Below are positions 1-7,081 of a DNA stretch of 15,030 nt, in pieces. The DNA lies in NCBI GenBank assembly GCA_005888925.1, contig VBCP01000182.1:1-15030 (forward strand). The letters are read 5' to 3'. The notes below the pieces were generated by a model. The model made no database searches. It had not been told where the DNA came from and saw nothing but the letters and a program-made list of their open reading frames with translations. Origin of the DNA: Betaproteobacteria bacterium. Lineage in GTDB: Bacteria > Pseudomonadota > Gammaproteobacteria > Burkholderiales > SG8-39. The stretch's first letter is position 1. Each line of letters opens with the position of its first letter. A program made the translations under genes and the position numbers.

Positions 1-115
1 AACTAATGAAAGGGTCCAAAAGGAAAGCGCACATACCCGACGCTAGGACTAAAAATCCGATAAGCGGTGCAACTAGGAAGCCAAGGGCTACTCGGGTGAT
101 CGCGGCGGCGGTCAT
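1..115 (-). CDS. Partial membrane protein of a second integron cassette (runs off left edge)
   Basis: Reading the minus strand from ATG at 115 gives an open frame of 38 codons to the window edge with no stop. It starts MTAAAITRVALGF and continues with an apolar stretch containing LIGFLVLASG and CAFLL, so it is a membrane protein or carries a signal anchor. The ATG lies 17 bases inside the boundary that follows the attC site at 127-204, which is where a cassette ORF normally begins. No Shine-Dalgarno sequence is visible between the boundary and the ATG. The base composition is less GC-biased than in the chromosomal genes to the right, as is common for cassettes. The function is not recognisable, and the frame might be fortuitous because only 38 residues are seen. 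Confidence 0.5.
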   Translation of the reverse strand, partial: MTAAAITRVALGFLVAPLIGFLVLASGMCAFLLDPFIS

Positions 116-126
116 GGGCCAATGCG

Positions 127-204
127 CTCTAACGTTCGCGGTTTGCCGCGCTGAACGAAGCGCGCAGCGCGAGGTAAGCGTCGGCCAACAACGCGCTGTT
201 AGAT
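127..204 (-). other. attC recombination site of the first gene cassette
   Basis: Read on the minus strand, this 78-base imperfect palindrome starts with ATCTAAC (R'', fits RYYYAAC) at 204-198. It ends with GTTAGAG (R', fits GTTRRR with a mismatch in the last base) at 133-127. Next to the core boxes are pairable L boxes: on the plus strand, CGCGGTTTG after CTCTAAC pairs imperfectly with CAACAACGCG before GTTAGAT, with spacers of unequal length that leave an extrahelical base. These are the defining traits of attC sites folded as single-stranded hairpins for IntI. The stop codon of the cassette ORF (TAA at 201-199) lies inside R'', a usual arrangement. Confidence 0.8.
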
Positions 205-571
205 CTGCGTGGCATTGCGCCTGAATCGCCGAAAGACCAACACACTAGACGCTACCGATATAACGATCAACGCAGCGCCCAAGGCGAAAAGCTTAGTCAG
301 CATTTCAACGCCAGCGCTGGACCAAGACAACGCAACAAAGGCCACCCAGCCGCCCACGGTGCAGAACGCGACTAGATATACAAGGTACTGTGACCATGAA
401 CGCGACAGCGCAAGGCCGATGCCAGCGGCAAACGATGGGACGGCCCAGAGCGAGAACCACGCAGAGCCATACTTGATGGCTAGCCAAGCGCTGTAGGCTC
501 CATAGGCGAACAGCACTGCTGTGACGAGCTTCAGGAGCAGGCTACGTGCGGTCGGGTTCACGCAGATCTAA
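133..571 (-). mobile_element. Integron gene cassette 1, complete (439 bp)
   Basis: The cassette runs on the minus strand from the cut point in G^TTAGAT (G at 572 belongs to attI) to the G of R' at 133. Its first 12 bases (TTAGATCTGCGT, 571-560) are the exact reverse complement of the bases at the start of its own attC (plus-strand GTTAGATCTGCGT at 198-210). That extended match is expected of a real cassette, because in the excised circle the two segments become the paired R' and R'' arms of one attC. The cassette carries a single ORF (199-561) filling almost all of it and no promoter of its own that I can see, so expression would depend on a promoter in the attI/intI region. Excision would need a functional integrase; the adjacent one is frameshifted. 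Confidence 0.8.
199..561 (-). CDS. Small multi-pass membrane protein (cassette ORF), unknown function
   Basis: This 120-residue protein is not recognised. Four apolar segments can be seen: about residues 9-28, 34-53, 57-80 and 87-108, followed by a basic tail (RRFRRN), suggesting four transmembrane helices with the C-terminus in the cytoplasm. It starts at GTG (561-559), only 10 bases inside the cassette boundary. No Shine-Dalgarno sequence precedes it, so either the leader from attI or a leaderless-like mode must serve. It ends within the R'' box of attC. Unknown small membrane proteins are frequent in chromosomal integron cassettes. That the frame fills the cassette exactly, starting just after its boundary and ending in attC, supports it being real. 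Confidence 0.75.
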   Translation of the reverse strand: MNPTARSLLLKLVTAVLFAYGAYSAWLAIKYGSAWFSLWAVPSFAAGIGLALSRSWSQYLVYLVAFCTVGGWVAFVALSWSSAGVEMLTKLFALGAALIVISVASSVLVFRRFRRNATQI

Positions 572-610
572 CGTGTATTAGTTGACAAATTAGTTGACAT
601 TTTAGGCGTT
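566..610 (-). other. Putative attI insertion site with two tandem direct repeats
   Basis: GTTAGAT (minus strand, 572-566) is the crossover box joining attI to the first cassette. Directly on the integrase side are two perfect copies of ATTAGTTGACA (plus strand 577-587 and 589-599), spaced by one base. Each contains TCAAC on the minus strand, which resembles the inverse core of an IntI simple site. In attI1 two direct repeats (DR1 and DR2) beside the simple site bind additional integrase monomers; these tandem copies hold a similar position. The assignment as attI rests on position between cassette and intI and on the crossover box; the role of the repeats is inference. Confidence 0.6.
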
Positions 611-662
611 GAGCACGGCAAGAATTTTGTCGTGATGACTGTCATCTCGTCTACGGCTCAAC
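608..662. promoter_or_regulatory. Inverted repeats upstream of intI (possible operator)
   Basis: Two nested dyads lie in the leader region of intI. The inner one is the perfect palindrome GATGAC-T-GTCATC at 634-646. The outer one has 7-base arms GTTGAGC (608-614) and GCTCAAC (656-662). Either could be an operator for the integrase gene or a hairpin in its leader. No CTGT-N8-ACAG LexA box, which controls many intI genes, was found. Two TTGACA hexamers occur at 582-587 and 594-599, but no good -10 box lies at a proper distance, so the integrase promoter is not located. On the minus strand a TAAAAT hexamer (604-599) could be a -10 for a cassette promoter, with a poor -35. Confidence 0.35.
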
Positions 663-701
663 ACGTTACCTCCGAGAGGGTGCAAAAGCTGTTCCGACCA
701 C

Positions 702-706
702 GGAGG
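702..706 (+). promoter_or_regulatory. Ribosome binding site deciding the intI start
   Basis: GGAGG at 702-706 is eight bases ahead of ATG 715 but only two bases ahead of the earlier in-frame ATG at 709. The spacing favours 715. With that start, the corrected integrase has its catalytic residues at exactly the IntI1 numbers. Confidence 0.7.
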
Positions 707-714
707 AAATGTAC

Positions 715-1724
715 ATGAATGACACACGCCATGAATCGCGCGCGACTAATGAGCCGCGACTACTCGATCGCGTGCGTAACGCTATTAGGAGGCGCCACTA
801 CAGCGACCGCACCGAGGAGACCTACATCCACTGGATCAAGCGGTTTATCTATTTTTCCGGGAAGCGGCATCCGGCGGCGATGGGGGCCGAAGAGGTCACT
901 GCGTTTCTCAATCATCTGGCGCGCGACAGGGAGGTCGCGGCGGCTACGCAGAACCAGGCGTTGGCCGCGCTGCTCTTCCTCTACAAGGAGGCGCTGGAGA
1001 CGCCGCTCCCCTGGCTCGAGGGCCTGGAGCGCGCGAAGCGGCCGGAGCGCGTGCCGACAGTGCTCGCGCGGGATGAAGTGGCGAGGCTGCTCACCGCGAT
1101 GGAGGGCACGAAATGGTTGATGGCGAGCCTGCTCTATGGGGCGGGCCTGCGGCTGCGCGAGTGTCTGAAGCTGCGCGTGAAGGATGTCGACTTCAGCTAC
1201 CGCCAGATCCTCGTGCGGGACGGCAAAGGCGCGAAGGACCGCGTGACGATGCTGCCGGCGTCGGTGGTGGCGCCGCTGCAGGCGCATCTCGCGCGGGTGA
1301 AGCAGCTTCACGAGCGCGATCTCGCCGGGGGCTACGGCGACGTCGAGCTGCCGCATGCGCTCGCGCGCAAGTATCCGAAGGCGCGGTACGAATGGGCCTG
1401 GAAGTTCGTTTTCCGTCGCACAAGCGATCCACCGACCCGAAGACGGGCGTCATCCGCCGCCACCACGTCTACGAGAACTACGTCATCCGCGGCGTCAAGG
1501 AAGGCGCGCGCGCGGCGCGGATCCACAAGCACGTGAGCTGCCACACGCTGCGCCACTCGTTCGCCACGCATCTCCTGGAATCGGGCTACGACATCCGCAC
1601 GGTGCAGGAACTCCTCGGCCACCGCAGCGTGGAGACCACGATGATCTACACGCACGTCATGAACAAGGGCGGGCGCGGGGTGACGAGCCCGCTCGACGCG
1701 GGCACGGCGATGCCCCGCCAATGA
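715..1724 (+). pseudogene. intI: Integron integrase IntI (tyrosine recombinase), frameshifted
   Basis: IntI recombines attI with attC sites to insert and excise gene cassettes. The first frame (715-1536) encodes the SAM-like N-terminal domain and the start of the catalytic domain with Arg146 (in GLRLRE). The frame is lost at about 1411-1414, where KFVF should run on into PSHKRS in another frame; one C seems to be missing from the TTCC there. Adding one base restores a 336-residue protein. It then has H277 and R280 (HTLRH), H303 (LLGH) and Y312 (MIYTH), all at IntI1 numbering, as well as the IntI-specific extra patch (ARKYPKARYEWAW). Length matches IntI1 (337). The uncorrected product lacks four of the five catalytic residues. 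The break may be a true inactivating mutation, common in chromosomal intI genes, or a sequencing error; no canonical slippery heptamer is present. Confidence 0.9.
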
Positions 1725-1730
1725 CGTTCG

Positions 1731-1826
1731 CTATTTGCGACCGCGGCTGTGCGCGTCCGCCTCGACCACGACCAACACGAGGGCGATGACCAACATGGTC
1801 AACGCAAGGATCGGTGCCCAGATCAT
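1731..1826 (-). CDS. Possible 31-residue single-pass membrane peptide
   Basis: ATG at 1826 opens a 31-codon frame starting MIWAPILALTMLVIALVLVVV and ending in a polar tail (EADAHSRGRK), ideal for one transmembrane helix. GGAAG lies seven bases before the ATG. The ATG overlaps, as TGATG, the stop of another open frame that also encodes an apolar segment (around LSALLLWINRAAYRRM, 1827-1950) but that frame has no ATG, GTG or TTG after its preceding stop. The pair may be two coupled small membrane peptides, the first of which has lost its start, or chance. It ends seven bases from the intI stop, tail to tail. No family is recognised. Confidence 0.3.
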   Translation of the reverse strand: MIWAPILALTMLVIALVLVVVEADAHSRGRK

Positions 1827-1993
1827 CAGAGGTCTTCCAGTTCGCGCATCCTACGATAGGCCGCGCGATTGATCCACAGAAGGAGAGCGCTTAGACATGC
1901 CGCAGCAGTGATCGCAACGACTACCAGGCTCCTTGAGACGGTCGAGCTTCGACATGCTCTTGTGAAACGCGATGCCGGGAATCACGTTGACCC
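1827..1993. other. Spacer downstream of thyA with no supported gene
   Basis: Between the thyA stop and the small ORF I see no supported complete gene. On the minus strand an open frame encoding an apolar helix lies at about 1827-1950, without a usual start codon but with an AAGGAG at about 1937-1932. No clear terminator hairpin follows thyA, and no dfrA (folA), which often follows thyA, is present here. Confidence 0.4.
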
Positions 1994-2794
1994 TTAGACA
2001 GCAATCGGCGCCTTGATCGCCGGATGCGGCTCGTAGCCCTCGAGCGTGAAGTCCTCGTACTGGAATTCGGCGAGCTCGCGGCGCGCGGGGTTGAGGCGCA
2101 TGCGGGGGAAAGCTCGCGGCGAGCGGGTGAGTTGCTCGCGAGCCTGGTCGAGATGGTTGAGATAGAGATGGGCGTCGCCCAGCGTGAGGATGAATTCGCC
2201 CGGCTGGAGATCGGTGACTTGCGCCACCATCAGCGTGAGGAGCGAATAGGAGGCGATGTTGAAAGGCACGCCGAGGAAGAGATCGGCGCTTCGCTGGTAC
2301 ATCTGGCAGGACAGGCGGCCTTCGGCGACGTAGAACTGGAAGAGCGCGTGGCAGGGCGGCAGCGCCATCTTGTCGACGTCGGCGGGGTTCCAGGCGCTGA
2401 CGATGTGGCGGCGCGAGTCGGGGCGCTGCCTCAGGTTCTGGATCAGCTGCGCGATCTGGTCGATCTCGCGGCCGTCGGGGGTGCGCCAGTGGCGCCACTG
2501 GTAGCCGTAGACCGGACCGAGCTCGCCGCGCTCGTCGGCCCATTCGTCCCAGATGCTGACGCCGCGCTGCTGGAGCCATTTCACGTTGGTCTCGCCGCGC
2601 AGGAACCACAGCAGCTCGTAGAGGATGGATTTCAGGTGCAGCTTCTTCGTCGTGAGCAGCGGGAAGCTGCTGCCGAGCGCGAAGCGCAGCTGCCGGCCGA
2701 ACACCGAGAGCGTGCCGGTGCCGGTGCGGTCGGATTTGCGTGCGCCCTGCGCGAGCACCTCCGCCAGCAGGTCGAGATAGTGGCGCTCGCTCAT
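1994..2794 (-). CDS. thyA: Thymidylate synthase
   Basis: ThyA makes dTMP from dUMP in the cytoplasm with methylene-tetrahydrofolate as methyl donor and reductant, giving dihydrofolate. The 266-residue protein (E. coli 264) has the catalytic Cys148 in LPPCHALFQF, the folate and dUMP elements SDRTGTGT (21-28), RRH (128-130), QRSADLFLGVPFNIASY (167-183) and DAHLYLNH (207-214). It also ends in the family-typical KAPIAV. The start at ATG 2794 gives the usual N-terminus; an open frame continues upstream into the kinase gene and should not be used. Only 10 bases separate it from the kinase stop, and no good ribosome binding site is visible, so it may be coupled to kinase translation. The gene looks complete and functional. 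Confidence 0.96.
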   Translation of the reverse strand: MSERHYLDLLAEVLAQGARKSDRTGTGTLSVFGRQLRFALGSSFPLLTTKKLHLKSILYELLWFLRGETNVKWLQQRGVSIWDEWADERGELGPVYGYQWRHWRTPDGREIDQIAQLIQNLRQRPDSRRHIVSAWNPADVDKMALPPCHALFQFYVAEGRLSCQMYQRSADLFLGVPFNIASYSLLTLMVAQVTDLQPGEFILTLGDAHLYLNHLDQAREQLTRSPRAFPRMRLNPARRELAEFQYEDFTLEGYEPHPAIKAPIAV

Positions 2795-2804
2795 GGCATG
2801 AGAG

Positions 2805-3593
<789 letters not shown>

Positions 3594-3610
3594 CGGCCGT
3601 ATACTGCATC
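3594..3610. promoter_or_regulatory. Very short divergent intergenic region with -10-like box
   Basis: Only 17 bases separate the start codons of the kinase (minus) and the PilZ gene (plus). TATACT at 3600-3605 sits five bases ahead of ATG 3611, the distance expected for a -10 box driving a leaderless mRNA. No Shine-Dalgarno sequence is visible for either gene. Any -35 element would lie inside the kinase coding region, and I see no good match there. Confidence 0.35.
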
Positions 3611-5110
3611 ATGCTGAAGCTTTTTGGCGGCGGTGCCGATCACCCGATGCGCAATCCCAAGGAGGCGCGCCGCATCCTCGAGGCGCTGCCCGCGGAGGAC
3701 CTGAAGGCGCTGGAGGAGCTCGCGCACTGGCTCGAGTCGGTGAGCGTCGCCGAGGGCTTCAAGACGCCTGAGCGCGCGGCGCTGGTCTGCGCCCTCGACG
3801 AGGCGGCGCAGCCGCGCCTGCGCAAGGTGGCGCGCGAGTACTGCGGCACGGCGCGGCCTTCGCGCTACCAGGAAAACCGCATGTGGACGCAGCTCCACGA
3901 GTACTGGAAGCAGGCGGGGCTCGCGTTCGGCCGCACGCTCGAAGGCGCGGCGCAGGCGCCCAAGGCGCTCGATGCGAAGAGCGTGGCGCTCGCCGCGACG
4001 CGCGCGCTGCGCGCCGCCGCGCAGCAGGTCAAGTGGCAGCACATGCGCTATGGGCCGGTCGATCCCGCGGCGTGGGGCATCCTCAACAAGGTTTACGCCT
4101 ACTGTGAAGCGCGCGGGCTGGCTGATGCGAAGCTCGCGCTGTATCCGGCCGGCGGCGGCGAAACCTCGCCCAAGCAGGAATTCCTGAAGGCGCTGATGTT
4201 CAGCGCGAGCTCGCCCGACAGCCTGCTGGCCCCCGAAGTCGAGCTGGTCGAGCGCGTGATCGCCGAGCTCGCGCCGAGCTTTCTGCTGGCCAACGCGCCG
4301 GCGGCGGGCCTGCTTTACTGGATCGATCTCGGCCGCGCGATGGCGCCGCAGCGCATCGTAAGACCGCCCGAGGCCTCCGCCGGACTGCGCTGCTTCGGGC
4401 CGGGCAACGCGCTCGCCAGCCTGCAGGCCATCATCCAGCGCGCCGAAGGCACGCGCGAGCTGCCGCAGAGCCTCGGCCCGGCCGCCGATCCGGAAGCCGC
4501 GCTCGACGTGCTGCGCCACCTCGCGGTGCTGTGGTCGCCCGAGCCGCCCGAGCGCAAGCATGCGCGCCACATGGTCAAGTCGCGCCTCACCATCGCGCAC
4601 GGCTTCGCCGGCGTGCTCGAGGCGGTGGGCGAGGCGGGCGCCTCGCTCGACTTCGATCAGAAAGCCGCGGAGAGCTGGGTGGTGGAGAACGTGAGCGCCG
4701 GCGGCTTCGGCGCCATCGTGCCGCAGGCCAAGGGCGACTGGCTGCGCGTCGGTGCGCTCCTCGCGATGCAGCCCGACGGCGGCAACAACTGGCTGGTCGG
4801 CGCCATCCGCCGCGTCAACCGCACTTCGGCGCAGGAAGCGCGCGTCGGCATCGAGTCGCTGTCGCGCGCGCCTAAAGTGGTGAAGTTCCGCGTGCGCGGG
4901 CTGGGCGAGGAGACCGGGCTGCTGCTGCCCTCCGCGGTGCTCGGCTCGGGCGAAGTGTCGATCGCGATGCGGGCCGGCGTCTATCCACCGGGCCAGAACC
5001 TCGAGGCGAGCTTCGATGGCCGCGAGCATGTCTACTTGCCGCAGGGCGGATCGGAACGCGCCGAGGACTACGAGCTCATTCGGTTCCGCGAGATGATCCG
5101 CGAGTCCTGA
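3611..5110 (+). CDS. PilZ-domain protein, probable c-di-GMP receptor
   Basis: The protein has 499 residues. The C-terminal part (about 312-400) carries a PilZ signature: RKHAR at 315-319 fits RxxxR and NVSAGG at 360-365 fits (D/N)xSxxG, the two elements that hold c-di-GMP. Beta-strand-rich sequence follows. The first 300 residues are largely helical with no recognised enzyme motif and no membrane segment, so the protein is likely a soluble c-di-GMP-responsive regulator or adaptor. It starts at ATG 3611, close to a -10-like box and divergent from the Ser/Thr kinase. Its 3' end overlaps the convergent methyltransferase gene by 35 bases. The PilZ call is by motif and could be checked by profile search; the N-terminal function is unknown. 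Confidence 0.75.
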   Translation: MLKLFGGGADHPMRNPKEARRILEALPAEDLKALEELAHWLESVSVAEGFKTPERAALVCALDEAAQPRLRKVAREYCGTARPSRYQENRMWTQLHEYWKQAGLAFGRTLEGAAQAPKALDAKSVALAATRALRAAAQQVKWQHMRYGPVDPAAWGILNKVYAYCEARGLADAKLALYPAGGGETSPKQEFLKALMFSASSPDSLLAPEVELVERVIAELAPSFLLANAPAAGLLYWIDLGRAMAPQRIVRPPEASAGLRCFGPGNALASLQAIIQRAEGTRELPQSLGPAADPEAALDVLRHLAVLWSPEPPERKHARHMVKSRLTIAHGFAGVLEAVGEAGASLDFDQKAAESWVVENVSAGGFGAIVPQAKGDWLRVGALLAMQPDGGNNWLVGAIRRVNRTSAQEARVGIESLSRAPKVVKFRVRGLGEETGLLLPSAVLGSGEVSIAMRAGVYPPGQNLEASFDGREHVYLPQGGSERAEDYELIRFREMIRES

Positions 5111-5684
5111 AGAGAAACACCTCGTTGCCCCGCTCGGGGCCTTTTACATAGATCGTCTGCTCGGCCGGCCAGTCGCCCATCCGGTGCCAATGCGACACGA
5201 CGGGCGTGCCGGGCGGAAGCTCGCGCTCGAGCTTCGGCCGCAGCGCGAGGTTCATGTCGTAGGACAGAAATAGCGTGACCACCGTGGCGTCGCGCAGGCT
5301 GGTCTTGAGCAGATCCTCCTCGCGGAAGCGGATCTTGTGCGCCACCCCCGCGTCGGCGGCATTGGCGCGCGCCTCGGCGATGCGCCGCGGGTCGATGTCG
5401 ACGCAGACGCCGCGCGCGCCGTAGCGCTTCGCCGCCTCGATGACGATGCGGCCGTCGCCGCAGCCCAGGTCGTAGACCACGTCCTTCCCGCTCACCGCCG
5501 CGAGCTCGAGCATCGCGCTCACCACCTGCGGCGGCGTGGGCTCGTAGCGCACGAGGTACTGCGCCTCCTCGACCTGGGCGCAGGCCGCGAGCAGCAGAAC
5601 GATTAAATGACTTTTGAGAGGAATGCGGAGATATCCGCGATCTCCGGCGCGCACACCGAGTGCGGCATCGGGTAGTCGTGCCAT
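5076..5684 (-). CDS. Class I SAM-dependent methyltransferase with N-terminal export-like segment (copy 1)
   Basis: The Rossmann-fold methyltransferase core is plain: motif I YDLGCGDGR (71-79), the acidic loop VDIDP (95-99) that would hold the SAM ribose, and a later DATVVTLFL strand. Ahead of it is an apolar stretch ending LLAAC (Cys35), which reads like a lipobox. It is the paralog of the gene at 9978-10502; both share YxPTPxxVVxxML before motif I. The start is uncertain: ATG 5684 gives 202 residues, GTG 5654 gives 192, and a rare ATT at 5624 would give a compact lipoprotein-like N-terminus. All of these lie within the end of the esterase remnant upstream. The 3' end overlaps the convergent PilZ gene. 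The substrate is unknown; the PTP-plus-motif-I layout recalls the mitochondrial lysine methyltransferases of the FAM173 (ATPSCKMT) group. Confidence 0.8.
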   Translation of the reverse strand: MARLPDAALGVRAGDRGYLRIPLKSHLIVLLLAACAQVEEAQYLVRYEPTPPQVVSAMLELAAVSGKDVVYDLGCGDGRIVIEAAKRYGARGVCVDIDPRRIAEARANAADAGVAHKIRFREEDLLKTSLRDATVVTLFLSYDMNLALRPKLERELPPGTPVVSHWHRMGDWPAEQTIYVKGPERGNEVFLFRTRGSSRGTE

Positions 5685-6113
5685 TCGATCCCATGAAGAT
5701 CGGCAGGCTTTGGTTCGCCTCGCTGCGCTCGGTGGCCAGAGTAGCGGCGAGCGGCAGGTAGCAGGAGAGCGCGATCACGCCGGCGAGGCGCTCGGGATAG
5801 CGCAGCGCGGTCTGCAGCACGATGGCGCCGCCCTGCGAGAAGCCGGCGAGCACGATCTTCGCCGCCGGCAGCCCTTGAGCGCGGATCAGCTCCTCGGTGA
5901 TCTTCTGCGAGGCGCGCAGGCCGGCTTCGTCCTCCGGGCCGCCGCCGAGCTGCAGGATGTCGTACCAGGCGCGCATGCGCATGCCCTGGTTGATGGTCAC
6001 CGGCCGGATCGGCGCGTGCGGGAAGACGAAGCGCACCGGCTTTTTCAACCTTAGCTCGGGCACGACCGGCTCGAAGTCGTGGCCGTCTCGATCTGGATCG
6101 CCTCGACGCTCAC
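5603..6113 (-). pseudogene. Carboxylesterase/phospholipase family hydrolase, broken by two deletions
   Basis: Three pieces in different frames match one bacterial carboxylesterase of about 220 residues. Piece one starts at GTG 6113 (VSVEAIQIET). Piece two (about 6087 to 5692) reads DGHDFEPVVPELRL and goes on through the nucleophile motif GFSQGGA to SLPIFMG. Piece three (about 5691 to 5603) reads IEWHDYPMPHSVC and ends AFLSKVI at TAA 5605. Between one and two the segment with the oxyanion motif (usually WLHGLGA) is missing. Between two and three the HGxxDxVVP segment with the catalytic Asp is missing. About 170 codons remain, each junction changes frame, and no full-length product is possible. 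The GTG start still overlaps the stop of the vWA gene as GTGA, so this was a coupled member of the operon. Confidence 0.85.
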
Positions 6114-7081
6114 AGGATGCGGCTGAACCAGGCGAGCGACAGGCCAGCCGCCGCGATCACCAGCGCCGCGGCGGCGGCGGCGAAGAACGCGGTGATCTCG
6201 GTCTGCTCGCGCTGCAGCACGAACTTGGCGGTCAGGCTGTCGTAGATCTTCTTCAGCTCGGCGCCGCTCGTGGCGTGGAAGTACTCGGCGTTGGTGAGCT
6301 CGGCGATGGATTTCAGCGTCGCCTCGTCGAACATCATGTAGATCGAGTAGCCCTCGACCTGGACCGGCCCGCCCTGCGCGCTGCCGAAGCCCACCGTGTA
6401 GACGCGCACCCCGCGGTCGGCCGCCATGCGCGCGGCCTGCAGCGGGTCGGGCCCCATGGTGCGGCGGCCGTCGGTGAGCAGGATGATCGCGGCGTTCGGG
6501 TTGGAGCCCGGCGGCACCGGCTTCGCCTCGCGCGCCGGCGCCTTCTTGCCGAACGATTCGACGTCGATGCCGTCGTTCGGAAAGAGCGCGGCGAGGGAGA
6601 CGATGATGCCGCTGCCGATCGCGGTATGGCGGTCGAGCTGCAGCCGGTCGATCGCGGCGATCAGGTCGTCGCGCTCGTGCGTCGGCTGCTGCACCACCAC
6701 CGCGGTGCCGGCGAACGAGACGATTCCCAGGCGCACGTCGCCCGGCTGCTCCTTGATGAATTCGCGCGCCGCAGACTGCGCGGCGGCGAGCCGGTTCGGC
6801 AGCACGTCGCTCGCGCGCATGCTGAGCGACACGTCGATCGCCATGATGATGGTGCGCTGCTGCGAAGGCAGCGTGATCAGCGCCGTGGGACGCGCCGCGG
6901 CGAGCGCCGCGACCACGAGCGCGGCCATGTAGAGCGCGGGCGGCACATGCCGCTGCCAGCGGCTCGCCTGCGGCATCTCGAGTCCCGGGATGCGCGCCGG
7001 CCTGCGGCGCAGAACCATCGCCGCGGCCAATAGCGGGGCGGCGATGAGCAGCAGCAGCGCTTGCGGCCAGAGGAAGCTCAT
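6110..7081 (-). CDS. BatA-like membrane protein with von Willebrand factor A domain
   Basis: The protein has 323 residues. Two N-terminal transmembrane helices (about 4-23 and 49-66) are followed by a vWA domain. Its MIDAS metal site is intact: DVSLS (83-87), Thr153 and Asp204 in LLTDG. A C-terminal helix (298-317) starting with an alanine-rich run closes it. This order is typical of BatA proteins from aerotolerance (Bat) operons, whose members are thought to work with MoxR ATPases in assembling or activating envelope complexes; no moxR, batB or batD gene is in this window. The start ATG 7081 overlaps the mog stop as ATGA, and the stop overlaps the esterase GTG as GTGA, so it is translationally coupled on both sides. 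The partner is unknown. Confidence 0.88.
   Translation of the reverse strand: MSFLWPQALLLLIAAPLLAAAMVLRRRPARIPGLEMPQASRWQRHVPPALYMAALVVAALAAARPTALITLPSQQRTIIMAIDVSLSMRASDVLPNRLAAAQSAAREFIKEQPGDVRLGIVSFAGTAVVVQQPTHERDDLIAAIDRLQLDRHTAIGSGIIVSLAALFPNDGIDVESFGKKAPAREAKPVPPGSNPNAAIILLTDGRRTMGPDPLQAARMAADRGVRVYTVGFGSAQGGPVQVEGYSIYMMFDEATLKSIAELTNAEYFHATSGAELKKIYDSLTAKFVLQREQTEITAFFAAAAAALVIAAAGLSLAWFSRIL

Noticed and set aside
6..224. 72-codon plus-strand open frame over the left end
   Set aside because: It lies opposite the second cassette ORF and across the attC site, with low-complexity content and no ribosome binding site.
597..668. A second attC in the intI leader (inverted repeat GTTGAGC/GCTCAAC)
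   Set aside because: The outer boxes do not fit RYYYAAC and GTTRRRY, so the dyad is more likely regulatory or chance.
573..714. LexA box controlling intI
   Set aside because: No CTGT-N8-ACAG-like site could be found in the leader.
1405..1420. Programmed ribosomal frameshift in intI
   Set aside because: The sequence CGTTTTCC gives no canonical X XXY YYZ heptamer in frame, and intI genes do not use frameshifting; base loss is simpler.
6160..6184. GCC-repeat as a phase-variable tract in the vWA gene
   Set aside because: It encodes an alanine-rich transmembrane helix and repeats in units of three, so slippage would not change the frame.
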